A stretch of DNA of 64,000 nt from CBDCWT01 sp965223305 (GTDB lineage: Bacteria; Planctomycetota; Planctomycetia; Pirellulales; Pirellulaceae), in contig CBDCWT010000003.1 in NCBI GenBank assembly GCA_965223305.1, positions 1 through 64,000 on the forward strand, in the 5' to 3' direction. The notes under the pieces are model-generated. The model was not told the DNA's origin. It saw only the letters and a list, made by a program, of their open reading frames with translations, and did not search any database. The position numbers and the translations under genes are program-made. Shown one piece after another: positions 35,370 through 44,319 of the stretch; the first letter of the stretch is position 1; each line of letters begins with the position of its first letter.

Positions 35370-36374
35370 GTGAGATTTCGACCACGTGCTCAACTCAAAC
35401 AGTTCCACGCGCTTGAGAGCAAGTTCCTCCAACTGTTCAAAGAGGCTGATAAGCGAGGGGATCTCGTAGGAACGGAGAATATAAATCGATCCTTCCTCAC
35501 CACCGAGCGGATCGGGAAACTGCTCAGCAATTCCAAGGTCCCGTACATTAAGATCTGGCCAGAGATGCTTAACTGTCTCAGGACTGTCCGGCTAGACATT
35601 CCCACGGAAAGCCTCCCACGAGATGTTCCGCCGGTTGAGATCCTGATCCCCGACGAGTACCGCTGGTGTGGTTCACCACACGAGCCCTTTGCCGAGTTCG
35701 AACTGAACTCGGTCGTGATTGACTTACTTCCTGGTGACTGGCTCGAAGACACCGTGAGCCGCGAAAACGGTCCATTGACCAGTGAGACGTCCGGCACGAT
35801 TGCCGAAGACGCAGTGCGCGAGTCTCTTTGCATCTCAGCTTTCTGCTCGTCTCAAGAAGGAACGAGTGCCCAGCTACAGTTGTTTGAGTACGGAAAAACG
35901 GTGGAAGAGAAGCTCTCGCTGATGGAGGATGAGGGCTCCAGCGCGAACTTCAGAGAGTTGTTAGCAGTGGGTATCTCGGCGATCCTTTTCATCTCCGACG
36001 AGCATGAGCTGTTGACACCGGAACTGGCGGCGCCGGTTGTTGAACGGGGCCGCGGCAAGAAGCGGCGCAAGGCGTTGAAGCAACTTGACCAGCAGAAGCA
36101 ACAGCTGGCCGGTTGGAGTTTGGCGACGAGCAGCGAGAAGGAAGTTCCCGCTCCGACTCGTATCGGCGATCCTGCTGCAACTGATACGGGCGAGGGCGGA
36201 GGCAAACATCGGTATCAAAGCCAAACACGGGCTCACATGCGCCTGCAACCGTGCGGCCCTGGACTCAAGGATCGCAAGTTGGTCTTCATCGAGTCCTTCA
36301 CACGGGGCAAGCATTTGCCGAAGCGCGACATCCGGGGATTCCGCATACCGGACAAAATCTTAAAAGGGCGCTGA
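35370..36374 (+). CDS. Uncharacterised protein with possible AcrVA2-like C-terminal domain
   Basis: 334-aa soluble protein. The C-terminal block QTRAHMRLQPCGPGLKDRKL followed by FIESFTRGKHLP resembles the basic C-terminal motif (H-x-R-x-H, P-x-G-x-G, then I-x-x-F-x-x-G) of the AcrVA2-like family, whose founding member is a type V-A anti-CRISPR but whose many relatives sit on plasmids and genomes with unknown roles. A Lys/Arg-rich, Gln-rich stretch (~240-260) precedes it. GTG start with AAGGGAG upstream. The assignment is from memory of the motif and is weak; the rest of the protein is unrecognised. Confidence 0.5.
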   Translation: MRFRPRAQLKQFHALESKFLQLFKEADKRGDLVGTENINRSFLTTERIGKLLSNSKVPYIKIWPEMLNCLRTVRLDIPTESLPRDVPPVEILIPDEYRWCGSPHEPFAEFELNSVVIDLLPGDWLEDTVSRENGPLTSETSGTIAEDAVRESLCISAFCSSQEGTSAQLQLFEYGKTVEEKLSLMEDEGSSANFRELLAVGISAILFISDEHELLTPELAAPVVERGRGKKRRKALKQLDQQKQQLAGWSLATSSEKEVPAPTRIGDPAATDTGEGGGKHRYQSQTRAHMRLQPCGPGLKDRKLVFIESFTRGKHLPKRDIRGFRIPDKILKGR

Positions 36375-36689
36375 TCTGGCAGGTGCGGTTTCGCAGGCGC
36401 GTCATCGTCATTCGACAGCCCCAATCGATCGCGTGTTGACACAATCTCCAACGGCAGCCACAGAGACCACCATCTTCGTCCAGCTCGTTCGACGCTCGCG
36501 TCGTCGTCGCGCGCATGCCCTGCCGGCGGAGGGCGTTACTCGTCGGACGTGACACGTGCTGCATCGACTGCTCACCCGAAAGGCAAACGAAGAACAGGAA
36601 TTGTTCTGCAACTCAATGCATCGCGCTTGATGAAAGTCCAGGTGTAGTCGCGTCATGAACTAACACCCCCTTTCTCCCCGACAAAGAAG
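36375..36689. other. Intergenic region, no gene seen
   Basis: Spacer between the converging 334-aa gene and the Hint-domain pseudogene. No credible ORF, hairpin or repeat noticed. Confidence 0.4.
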
Positions 36690-38403
36690 CTATTCGCGTC
36701 CCGCGACGACCAACTGAATAGTTAGCGCCCCCGAGCCGTGCGCCACGTCTTCAGTGACAGAAATTGGCTCGAATAGCGCATCCAGCTGTGACTCCGTTTT
36801 CAAGTCGCGCGCTAGCCACCAACCTTTGTCGACATGCCAAACGAACTGGCCCAGCCCACATTGAATGCTCTCGCCCCATAACCCAAGCCGCACGGTTGGT
36901 GTTTCCCGTTGCACGGTTGCTAGGACAGGCTTATAGACCGGTTGCTGATTAACCGGATGCGCGGTGAGAATCATATCGCCCACTTGGATTTGCTCGATTG
37001 GTCGGCGTCCCAACTGTGTCCAAACCAGCGTTCCCTCAACCAGGGAACTGGGCGGCGTGTGGACGAAGAGTTCATCGAACCCCAGTCCGGAAGCCATAGC
37101 AGCTTGTCGCTCACCAGGGTGCTCGTCAACATACTGTTGCCACCAGTCCCACCAGTCGCGAGGATCGGCTGGCAGATCGGCTTCCGTCATCGTATTCAGA
37201 GTATCTGCGATCAGTCGATTCCTGTGTTGCGAGGCGGCGTTTTGACGCTCAACTTGGGACACGAACCGCCTGGGAATCGGCTTGAGCGCGCAGGCGCGCC
37301 GCCTGCTGACGAACTTGATAGTCGGGATTCTGCAAGGAATCCATGCAAAATATCGACATCCGTTGGAAACTCATAGTGAGCTGGGGTCACCTGTACCCGC
37401 TCAGGGATCCATCCTCCACCGCAGCTGGACCACCCGGCCGGGGATCGTTCGCCTTAGTTCCGGCACGAATCGGCTTGACTGCGCAACCAAACTACCCGTG
37501 GCGACCCTTCTGTTCCTAGGACCTTGAATTTGGCGATAGCGTGCAAACGTTCTCTGGTCGATTCGGCCGTTTGGGCCTTGACGCTCTAGTGTGTAATGGC
37601 TGGCAACGGTCCGCCCCACAACGTTACTGGCCACGCCGACCTCCAAAGGCATGGCCATGTTTGACAGCAAAGCGGGTACGTATTCGTAGAGCTGTCTAGA
37701 CCGCAACTGCGCTCGAGCCTCCTCTCGCACGTCCCCATGCGGTGACATTGTTGCTAACCAGGCCAGAGTCCAGCCCGCTGGCCGGTTATCCCGCTCGCCC
37801 AGCATTCGAACTGCCTCAACCTGTAGCCTGGCAGTCCGCGCTTCATCATCCGTTGGCCGTACGAGCACGTCGGTGACCACAACGAAACGCCAAATCCTCC
37901 TCTAGTTCTCGCAGCTCGTTCAACATTTGCGCAAGCTGCTCCGTGTCCCCGTCCTCTGCGATACGCCGCCAGTGTTTGATCTTTGGTCGCAACTCCTTTT
38001 GCTGGCGCTCTAGGTCGTCAGCCTGCTGTCGGCGCCAATCTGCCTGTTCGGTGGTCAGCAGCAGGCCTCGGTACCACTGAAGGTTTAATGCTTCAAGCGC
38101 TAGTCTATTGCGGGGTTGCAGCCGCAAGACCCGATACCAATGTGCGCGAGCCCTGTTCACCGAGTCCACTTCGCGTGCACCATCGCGCGAGTCGAAGCTG
38201 ACCTTGGAGTGAATACCCTTCCTTCTTTCTCAACAAAGCGTAATGCTGCAGCGTCTTGTCATTGCGGGCACGCCTCGCTGGTTTCGCCGAAGCTAACCAA
38301 CAACCTGTCGCCCGGCGTTTCCTCGGGCGCGGACGAGACTGAGCTCGAGAAACAATAGAACGGTAAGTGCGGCCCGTAAGACTAGAATGAGTGGTCGACA
38401 CAT
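36690..38403 (-). pseudogene. Exported Hint-domain protein, broken by about seven +1 frameshifts
   Basis: Reading on through successive frames gives one coherent protein: ATG 38403 with a perfect GGAGGT upstream; signal peptide LVLRAALTVLLFLELSLVRA; a TPR-like region (RARAHWYRVLRLQPRNRLAL); a HEAT-like region (GERDNRPAGWTLAWLATMSP); the linker PADPRDWWDWWQQYVDEHPG; and a C-terminal Hint domain (LVEGTLVWTQLGRRPIEQIQ then VGDMILTAHPV). Frame changes fall near 38325, 38262, 38173, 37885, 37403, 37333 and 37260, each consistent with one inserted base. The expected Hint nucleophile Cys before L-V-E-G-T is Ser here. Hint domains of this layout occur in planctomycete polymorphic, toxin-like proteins; no toxin follows. 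Confidence 0.7.
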
Positions 38404-38812
38404 GCTCACCTCCTGATGGTGTCCTGTTGCGCATCGCGGCGCAGCTGCTCTGAAGTTCAAGTAATCTTCAAGACTCGGAAACGTCTTCAACGTTGACATC
38501 TACCCATCGTGTTTGCGGCGCACGATTTTCGACCGCGGGTAGCTGATGACTTGCTTCGGAGCGATACGAAAAAACCATGACCAAAACGTCGCTTTCACCC
38601 AAAAACGGTCGGAGACTCCGGGAGGCGGCCTCCTTTCTTTAAGGCACGATTGATCCGGAACATGGGCGCAGAATCCAAAAACTTTCGGCGCTGGATTCTC
38701 AAAAGACCGCTCGATTGTCGTCTCAACCGGGCACACATGACCGAAACGCCCCCGTATTCCACCGAACTCTGGCGAGTTCGGCTACGCTCCAAATCAGCCG
38801 CTGGGCGTTAGC
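38404..38812. other. Intergenic region with REP-like palindrome
   Basis: Upstream region of the Hint gene. GAACTCTGGCGAGTTCGGC at 38764-38782 is a copy of the palindrome seen at 19005-19114. AAATCAGCCGCTGGGCGTTA at 38790-38809 is the left half of the same repeat found (inverted) in the 16-kb tandem array; the IS element begins within it. Confidence 0.6.
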
Positions 38813-40307
38813 CGAGCCCTTTCAAGCTAGTACTTCCCTCGACTTTTGGCGAGGACGCGGGCTGTTGCGACGTGATTTCCGCGATTGCCGGATTTTCTTT
38901 TGGGCGGAGGTTTCTTGGGTCCACGTTTACTCTTGAGAAACCGCTTCAGGTTCACCTGTTTGCCGAGGAATCGTAAACGGGCTGCAAGTTGTGCTGCCGT
39001 TCGATTACCCTCAAGCTTGGCGAATTCTTCGTCGGTCAATGCGATTCGAAAACCTGACCACGTTTCCGATATTTCAAGTGCAATGTAGTAGGTCGATACT
39101 TCCTCCGCGATCTTCGGATTGTCGTGACCAACTGCGATTGCGGTTTTAATCACACTCAGAACATTGAACATCATCAGTCCCATGGAGAAGCTGAATAACG
39201 CTGCTTTGGGATAGCCCAACGTTTCGATCTCACAGTGAAGCACTTCGGCAAGTTGTTGAAATGCTGTTTCGATCGTCCATCGCTTGCGATACGCACAAGT
39301 AACTTGCCGAGCCTTAACCCGCTTGGGCAAGTTGGTCAAAAGATGAATCTCCTTATCACCCTTTCGCGTCGGTGTGGACAACTTGACCGTGATGCGGCGT
39401 AGCTTAAGCGTCTGCCCGCGGAACTCGATCTCAATCGATTGTTCGTAGAGCGTGTCGCCCCCTATCTTGCCGATCTTGACTCTCGAGCCACATGATTTCC
39501 ATCCCGGCACGTTTCCCAAGCTGTGACGGAAGATGAAATGCGATTCCTTCTCCAAGGCCATCGCCATCATCATGGTCTTGGTGCCAAACTTTCGGTCTCC
39601 AATCCATAGTTCACTGGGCTCGACCAACTCAAGGATCTCGGGAAACATGGTGCATTCCGAAGCATGACCGTCTTCGCAAGGGAATTACATCGTGTATCAA
39701 ACGATGGTCGGGGTCGAGAATGGGGATGCATTGACCAGGCAGCGCCGCGGCCCCCAAGGTGCGAAGTTCTTCGATCCGATGTTGCGTGCCTGCGAAGTGA
39801 TTGCCATCGATGATCCGAGTCTTGTAACCGCTCACAAATGAAGCAGGCAAGCCTTTCTTGAGCGATCCGAGTACCGTCTGTAGATCCCGCGCAGTCTCTG
39901 CAACCATCGCCCGCCCGACTGCAGGCTCGATACCCTGCAGTTTGTTGTAAATCGAGGCGATTGACACACCGACTTGTTCTCTTGTTCGGTGCTTGTACGC
40001 AGCATTGACTGACGGCTTTGCTTTGATTGCTACCAGTCCCATCAGGTCGGCAACCGTCCGAAAACGCTAGATCTCCACATTTCTGCTGGACTGCATATTC
40101 CTCAAAGAGCCGATCGAGCCGATCGCTATCAAGAACATGCTCAAGCGTGGTGCGGGCCATAACCGAAATCGGACTCTCCTTCTCAAAGCGTTTAAACACT
40201 TCGGCGACTCGCATATTTGCATCCTCCTGCCAGATTACGAAAACGTACACCAAAGTGATTCTACGCCTGTCATCCGAGAGAAGAAGTCGCTAGCTTGAAA
40301 GGGCTCG
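38813..40307 (-). mobile_element. IS4-type insertion sequence, 1495 bp
   Basis: Perfect 18-bp terminal inverted repeats CGAGCCCTTTCAAGCTAG (38813-38830) and its complement (40290-40307). An 8-bp target duplication GCGTTAGC flanks both ends. Rejoining the flanks rebuilds GGGCGTTAGCCCACGGTT, a segment of the repeat unit in the 16-kb tandem array, so the element jumped into such a repeat. Confidence 0.88.
38827..40214 (-). pseudogene. IS4-family DDE transposase, two +1 frameshifts
   Basis: Catalyses cut-and-paste transposition of the surrounding IS. ATG 40214 has AGGAGG eight bases upstream. The N-terminal part (MRVAEVFKRFEKESPISVMA) runs to ~40059, where an extra G breaks the frame; the middle (ASFVSGYKTRIIDGNHFAGT, with the first catalytic Asp) runs to ~39680, where an extra T breaks it again; the last part holds ELWIGDRKFGT (second Asp) and the Y-R-x-R-W-x-I-E signature in AYRKRWTIETAFQQL. 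Without the two insertions the protein would be ~460 aa and apparently complete. Confidence 0.82.
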
Positions 40308-40470
40308 GCGTTAGCCCACGGTTCCGTGCTACCTAGTTCTGGCGGCTCAGGTGGCGTCGATGTGCCGAAACCAAGCGCGCCGTTCGCGACCGTCTGAGCC
40401 AGCACGGCATCACTGAATGATGTTCTTCGCGCAGCGCACGGAGGCGGCTGAGGCGAGAGGTGCTAAGGTA

Positions 40471-41009
40471 GTGCGAGGCAAACGGCGAACTCGACAACAT
40501 GTGATCGAGGAATTGGGAGTCAACTTCCTTGAGTGACAAGTGCTTCGTCGGGGGCATCAACTGCAGCGCCCCAGTCTACGTGAGTACGGCTGGGACACGG
40601 TCGTGTTTCACTTCGCGCAGGACGGGTCGGTAGAAAACGGCGAGGTCCGTTTTCAAGTGAAGGCAACTGACCATTTGAAAACGAGTCGCTGAATGATCCA
40701 ATGTCGCGTGACAACCGCTGACCTTAACTACTGGTATCGACTTAACGATTGACCAACGCCTTACGCTCCAGTGGTGTTCCGAAGTTAAACTCCTGGCCCT
40801 GCTTGACTACGGCGACACCGAGATCAGCAACGAGGATTACCCGCCAGTGGATTAACACGCCGTTAGGGGGAGAGCGGAAGGCTGGTAGTCGCAGAGATGG
40901 AGTGCAGATCTCGTTCAGCAAAGCCGGTCGATTCCCGTCGCAGTTCGTGCAAGTTCCCACGTTGGACGGACGACTTTCGCGAAGGCGGGTTGGGCACTCT
41001 ACTAAATAG
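40471..41009 (+). pseudogene. Degenerate DUF4365-like gene
   Basis: From GTG 40471 the frame reads RTRQHVIEELGVNFLE, an in-frame TGA (probably a mutated CGA), then QVLRRGHQLQRPSLREYGW and GEVRFQVKATDHLKTS, which match the β-strand core of the DUF4365 (nuclease-like) domain as I remember it (DYG-x-D ... QVKATD). Further on VTTADLNYWYR, and in another frame WINTPLGGERKAGSRRDGVQ, fit the later part. Several stops and shifts make it non-functional. DUF4365 genes are often found in accessory and defence-rich DNA. Confidence 0.5.
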
Positions 41010-41014
41010 TCGCG

Positions 41015-41640
41015 TCACTGGTCGGAGTCCAGGTCTTCAGCCTCCGCTTGGAGCTCCGGGTCGAAGACAATTCGAATGTCCTGCGCGTTCATCTCTGGGC
41101 TGGCGTGGCTTGGGTAGCGAATCCGTCCTCCTGCGGGATTCGCCTTGTACGCCATGAGCGAGATCGGTTCGTCAGGCAGATGTGTCAGTTTAAAACGCCC
41201 GTGTCGATCGGTATCGGTCCACGGCGGCGGCCCATCACGCGGCCTTGATAGGTTCATGCCGGACGCCAAACGGGCAACGACCGTGATCCCCTCGACCGGG
41301 TTTCCGTCAGGATCAATGACGACGCCTGCCAGGCTTTGGCCGTTGCTCTTCAGCTCTGCATCAGGTAGTTCGATCGTCGCACCAGGTTCTACTTCGACCG
41401 TGTGGTAATAGGGCACCTGATACCGCCAATCGCGAACCTCTGCGTTTGACTGGGGCTCCACTTCCAAAGGCGTCAATGTTGTTGTTCGCTTTCGTCATGC
41501 CAACCACCTCAACATTGGCTCGGTCCAAAAGATTGCCTTGCTCGTCGACCACGACGCCAGAGACCTCGGCTGCGGGCGACAAACCGAAGTGTTTATCAGT
41601 CTCGCGGAAAGACCGAATCGCCTGCCAAGTAAGGATCCAC
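41015..41640 (-). pseudogene. Fragment with carboxypeptidase-regulatory-like domains
   Basis: Two joined frames: AEVSGVVVDEQGNLLDRANV (first domain, 41582 to ~41477) and, after one inserted base, a second unit (SLAGVVIDPDGNPVEGITVV, then TDTDRHGRFKLTHLPDEPIS). The pattern is that of CarboxypepD_reg / peptidase-associated β-sandwich domains in large exported planctomycete proteins. The 5' part is missing; an IS200/IS605-type end abuts it at 41640, so the gene was probably truncated by that insertion. Confidence 0.65.
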
Positions 41641-41812
41641 GCCCGTAGGGCGTGGCTTTAGGAAGGCCCTGGGATCTATGTCGTTACTCAAAATCAAGCT
41701 GACGTTGGTCCAAATCCTTATCGCGAGCATCTTGCTCGCGTACGTACTTTCGGATCTTCTCTTCGTCGTACCCAATCGTACTGACGCAGTAACCAGTCGC
41801 CCAGTCAATAGG
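41637..41812 (-). mobile_element. IS200/IS605-type remnant
   Basis: The codons 41806-41684 read DWATGYCVSTIGYDEEKIRK and onward to a stop, the C-terminal part of a Y1 (TnpA) transposase. It is followed by the hairpin CCACGCCC-GTA-GGGCGTGG at 41637-41655, typical of IS200/IS605 ends. The N-terminal part is absent: a stop precedes the fragment. Confidence 0.7.
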
Positions 41813-41959
41813 TCACGTCCGTAAAGCCAAACTCAAAAAAGGCGAGCCACCGAGAGGGGCAGTTCCCGGTGGCAATGGATGCCCGCGCAGTTGCGGACGG
41901 CACATGCACAAAGTTGTGGTTGACCAGTGGCAGAATGTCAATTCAGCGCGGCGAACGAG

Positions 41960-42751
41960 TTACAGGCTACCTAACACCCAGACATTGATTGCGTGATTGA
42001 AGAGGTAAGTGGCGATTCCGAGCCAATGCAGCCAGTCGCGACGAACGCGGGTGAGGTCTAACCCTGCCACCGCAAGAACGACCAACGGGACTCCAAACTG
42101 CCAAGCGTGGTTCGAAATGATTCTGATGATGAACGCAAACGCGATCACGAACAAGGCCGTTCTCCAAGCGTTAGTTCTGCATTGCATCGCGTTATAGGCA
42201 TAGATCACCATTGCAAGAACTGGAATTGCACCAGCCCGAAACGGTGGTGACTCCCCGAGTGCTGACCTCAAGAACCATGTTGCCATTAGAATCACGGAGA
42301 GTGCCACCGACACGACAAGCAACAGATGCCCGGGATGCCGCACAAGCAAGCAGTTGGCTCGGTAGCGACGCTCAGCCAGCACAATCGCTCCCATGAACAC
42401 GGCTCCGCCGTTGGCAGCACTGAGCAGGTCGAATGCTCCAATGGGCATATACGGCAACCCCTGCCAGTTTGAGATCGTACGTGCGGTTCCCAAGTGCACC
42501 AAGCTACACAGTCCCCAGAGCAAGACGTGTACTAGACTGAGCCGTGGCGTGCAGTGTGCATCCGCTGGATTGCTAGTGATGTCGTCGGCAGAACCGCCGT
42601 CAGATGGTAGGTCCACTGAGAGATACGGATTGTTTTCGTCCCATTTCGAAACCTGTGGTCCCGTATCCATGGGATTGCCGCAGTTTGCACATGCGCTGCC
42701 CTCTTCGGCGACAACTTCCGCTTTGCAATGCAGACAAACTCGAGTTCGCAC
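41960..42751 (-). CDS. Zinc-ribbon membrane protein, 263 aa
   Basis: N-terminal zinc ribbon with two CxxC pairs (CLHCKAEVVAEEGSACANC), then an acidic linker and about six TM segments (LVHVLLWGLCSLVHLGT; LLLVVSVALSVILMATWFLR; IPVLAMVIYAYNAMQC; TALFVIAFAFIIRIIS; FGVPLVVLAVAGLDL). Function unknown; similar 'zinc ribbon plus TM' proteins are frequent in planctomycetes. No frameshift here, unlike its neighbours on both sides. Confidence 0.72.
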   Translation of the reverse strand: MRTRVCLHCKAEVVAEEGSACANCGNPMDTGPQVSKWDENNPYLSVDLPSDGGSADDITSNPADAHCTPRLSLVHVLLWGLCSLVHLGTARTISNWQGLPYMPIGAFDLLSAANGGAVFMGAIVLAERRYRANCLLVRHPGHLLLVVSVALSVILMATWFLRSALGESPPFRAGAIPVLAMVIYAYNAMQCRTNAWRTALFVIAFAFIIRIISNHAWQFGVPLVVLAVAGLDLTRVRRDWLHWLGIATYLFNHAINVWVLGSL

Positions 42752-43106
42752 AACGAACCTCTAAGGCCGGAAGGTGGACGACGAATCAATTCTAGCCAGG
42801 AATGGACTTCGTGGGTCATTCCAGCACCCCCACCCCCAGGGCGTCCCCCGGCTATCAACGCACTTTTTTCACATCCGTATGATTTCGGAAGTGGGGCACC
42901 GTGGCTCCCATGGGTATTCCATGTGGCGTGCTGTCTCCTTAGCGACGTCACTTCCAACTAGTCACTCGACGACGTGCAGGCTCAAATCGATTCCAGCTGC
43001 GATACCAGCCGACGTGATGACTTGCCGTTATCCACGAATCGGCGGTCCTCGAGCACCGCACAGGATGGTACGAACCCTCGAACACAGCTCGTCGTTCTGC
43101 ACTGAT
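42752..43106. other. Intergenic region, no gene seen
   Basis: Contains a C-rich run (CACCCCCACCCCCAGGG near 42825) and no credible ORF. It follows ilvE's stop on the same strand and precedes the zinc-ribbon gene. Confidence 0.4.
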
Positions 43107-44037
43107 TTAGGCCGTCTCCGGCGTATAGACCGATGAAAGCCAGCTCATGTATCTTGTCTCATCGCCTCGAAGGACACGGCTATAAAGCTTGCCCAAATGT
43201 TCCGTAATTGGTCCGGTACCGCCGTGTCCAATCGTGTGATGGTCAATTGACCCGATCGGGACTATTTGGACTCCGGTACCGCACAAAAACGCTTCATCGG
43301 CTAAGTAGAGTTCAGAGCGATCTATGTCGCGCTCAACGACGTCCGCCCTCAGCTCTTCGCGAATTAGTGTGATCAATGAGTGGCGTGTAATCCCTTCGAG
43401 AAGGTTCGCGGTGACCGACGGTGTGATTACGACACCTTGTCGGACGATCATCAGATTGGCCGCGCTTCCCTCCGAAACGTGCCCGTCTTGATTCAGCAGG
43501 ATCGCATCGTCAAAACCGCTCAACATTGCTTCGGACTTGGCAAGCGCACTGTTGACATACGCCCCATTTATCTTGCCTCTGGCTGGTATTGCGGTGTCGT
43601 CAACTCGCCGCCACGAACTTACGCAGACTTTGGCTCCAGCGCTTGGCATCAATGTACTTGCCCACGGATTGGCTGAAAATGGCGACTTTGTCGCTGGCGT
43701 CGTGAAGCCAAACCTTGAAGATGTCGTCATCTTTGAATGCCAGCGGGCGAATGTAGACGTTCTCGCGCCAGCCCTCGCGACTCAACAATTGGATCGTAAT
43801 GTCGCAGAGCTGCTTAGGTGTCAGGTCGAGTTTACACTTGAGCAGTTTGGCACTATCCAAAAAACGACGATAGTGATCGATCCATCGAAATCCGTACAGC
43901 TGCTGGTGATCTTCATTCCAATATGCGCGCAATCCACCGAAGCAACCTGTCCCGTAGTGCATCGTGCTGCAGGTGATGCTGACAGACGCCTCGGCAATGG
44001 GGACGATATCGCCATCGAAGTACGCTAACGTTGTCAT
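43107..44037 (-). CDS. ilvE: Branched-chain amino acid aminotransferase, one-base frameshift at ~43644
   Basis: Fold-type IV PLP enzyme that makes valine, leucine and isoleucine from their 2-oxo acids. Part 1 (ATG 44037): AYFDGDIVPIAEASVSITCS, GTGCFGGLRAYW, YIRPLAFKDD. After position ~43644 the protein continues one frame over with VCVSSWRRVDDTAIPARGKI (PLP-lysine region), AYVNSALAKSEAM, SEGSAANLMIVR and FLCGTGVQIVPIGSIDHHTI. Removing one A in GCCAAGC rejoins the halves. Divergent from a MocR-type PLP regulator 283 bases away, which is a plausible regulator of this gene. Confidence 0.85.
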
Positions 44038-44319
44038 GGCAGAGTTCCAAATTCATTCGTCGGTGCGTGACGCAAGTGTGCGGAGTTTCCTGGTGGGATT
44101 GCTGCATTTCTTCGCGCGGTGGCATCGGACCAGACAAGCTCTCCGTGAATCATGTTCGCGCATGCAGTTTTCCGGCTGGGGACCATCGCTCACGGCTAGA
44201 TCCTACACCGACAGCCGGCCGTCCATACAGATACAGTTCATCACAATTGCAATGAGTACAGATGTGAGTAGTAGAATCTGTGTTGTCTGGAGTTACACTC
44301 AGTTGTGGAGGAGCAGCTG
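44038..44319. promoter_or_regulatory. Divergent ilvE / mocR control region
   Basis: 283 bases between the two start codons. It includes TACAGA ... TCTGTG (44254-44283) as a possible inverted pair near the regulator start. No repeated MocR-type direct boxes could be established by eye, so the operator is not assigned. Confidence 0.4.

Noticed and set aside
35370..36374. Firm anti-CRISPR call
   Set aside because: Only a short C-terminal motif resembles AcrVA2 relatives, and most relatives of that family have no demonstrated anti-CRISPR role.
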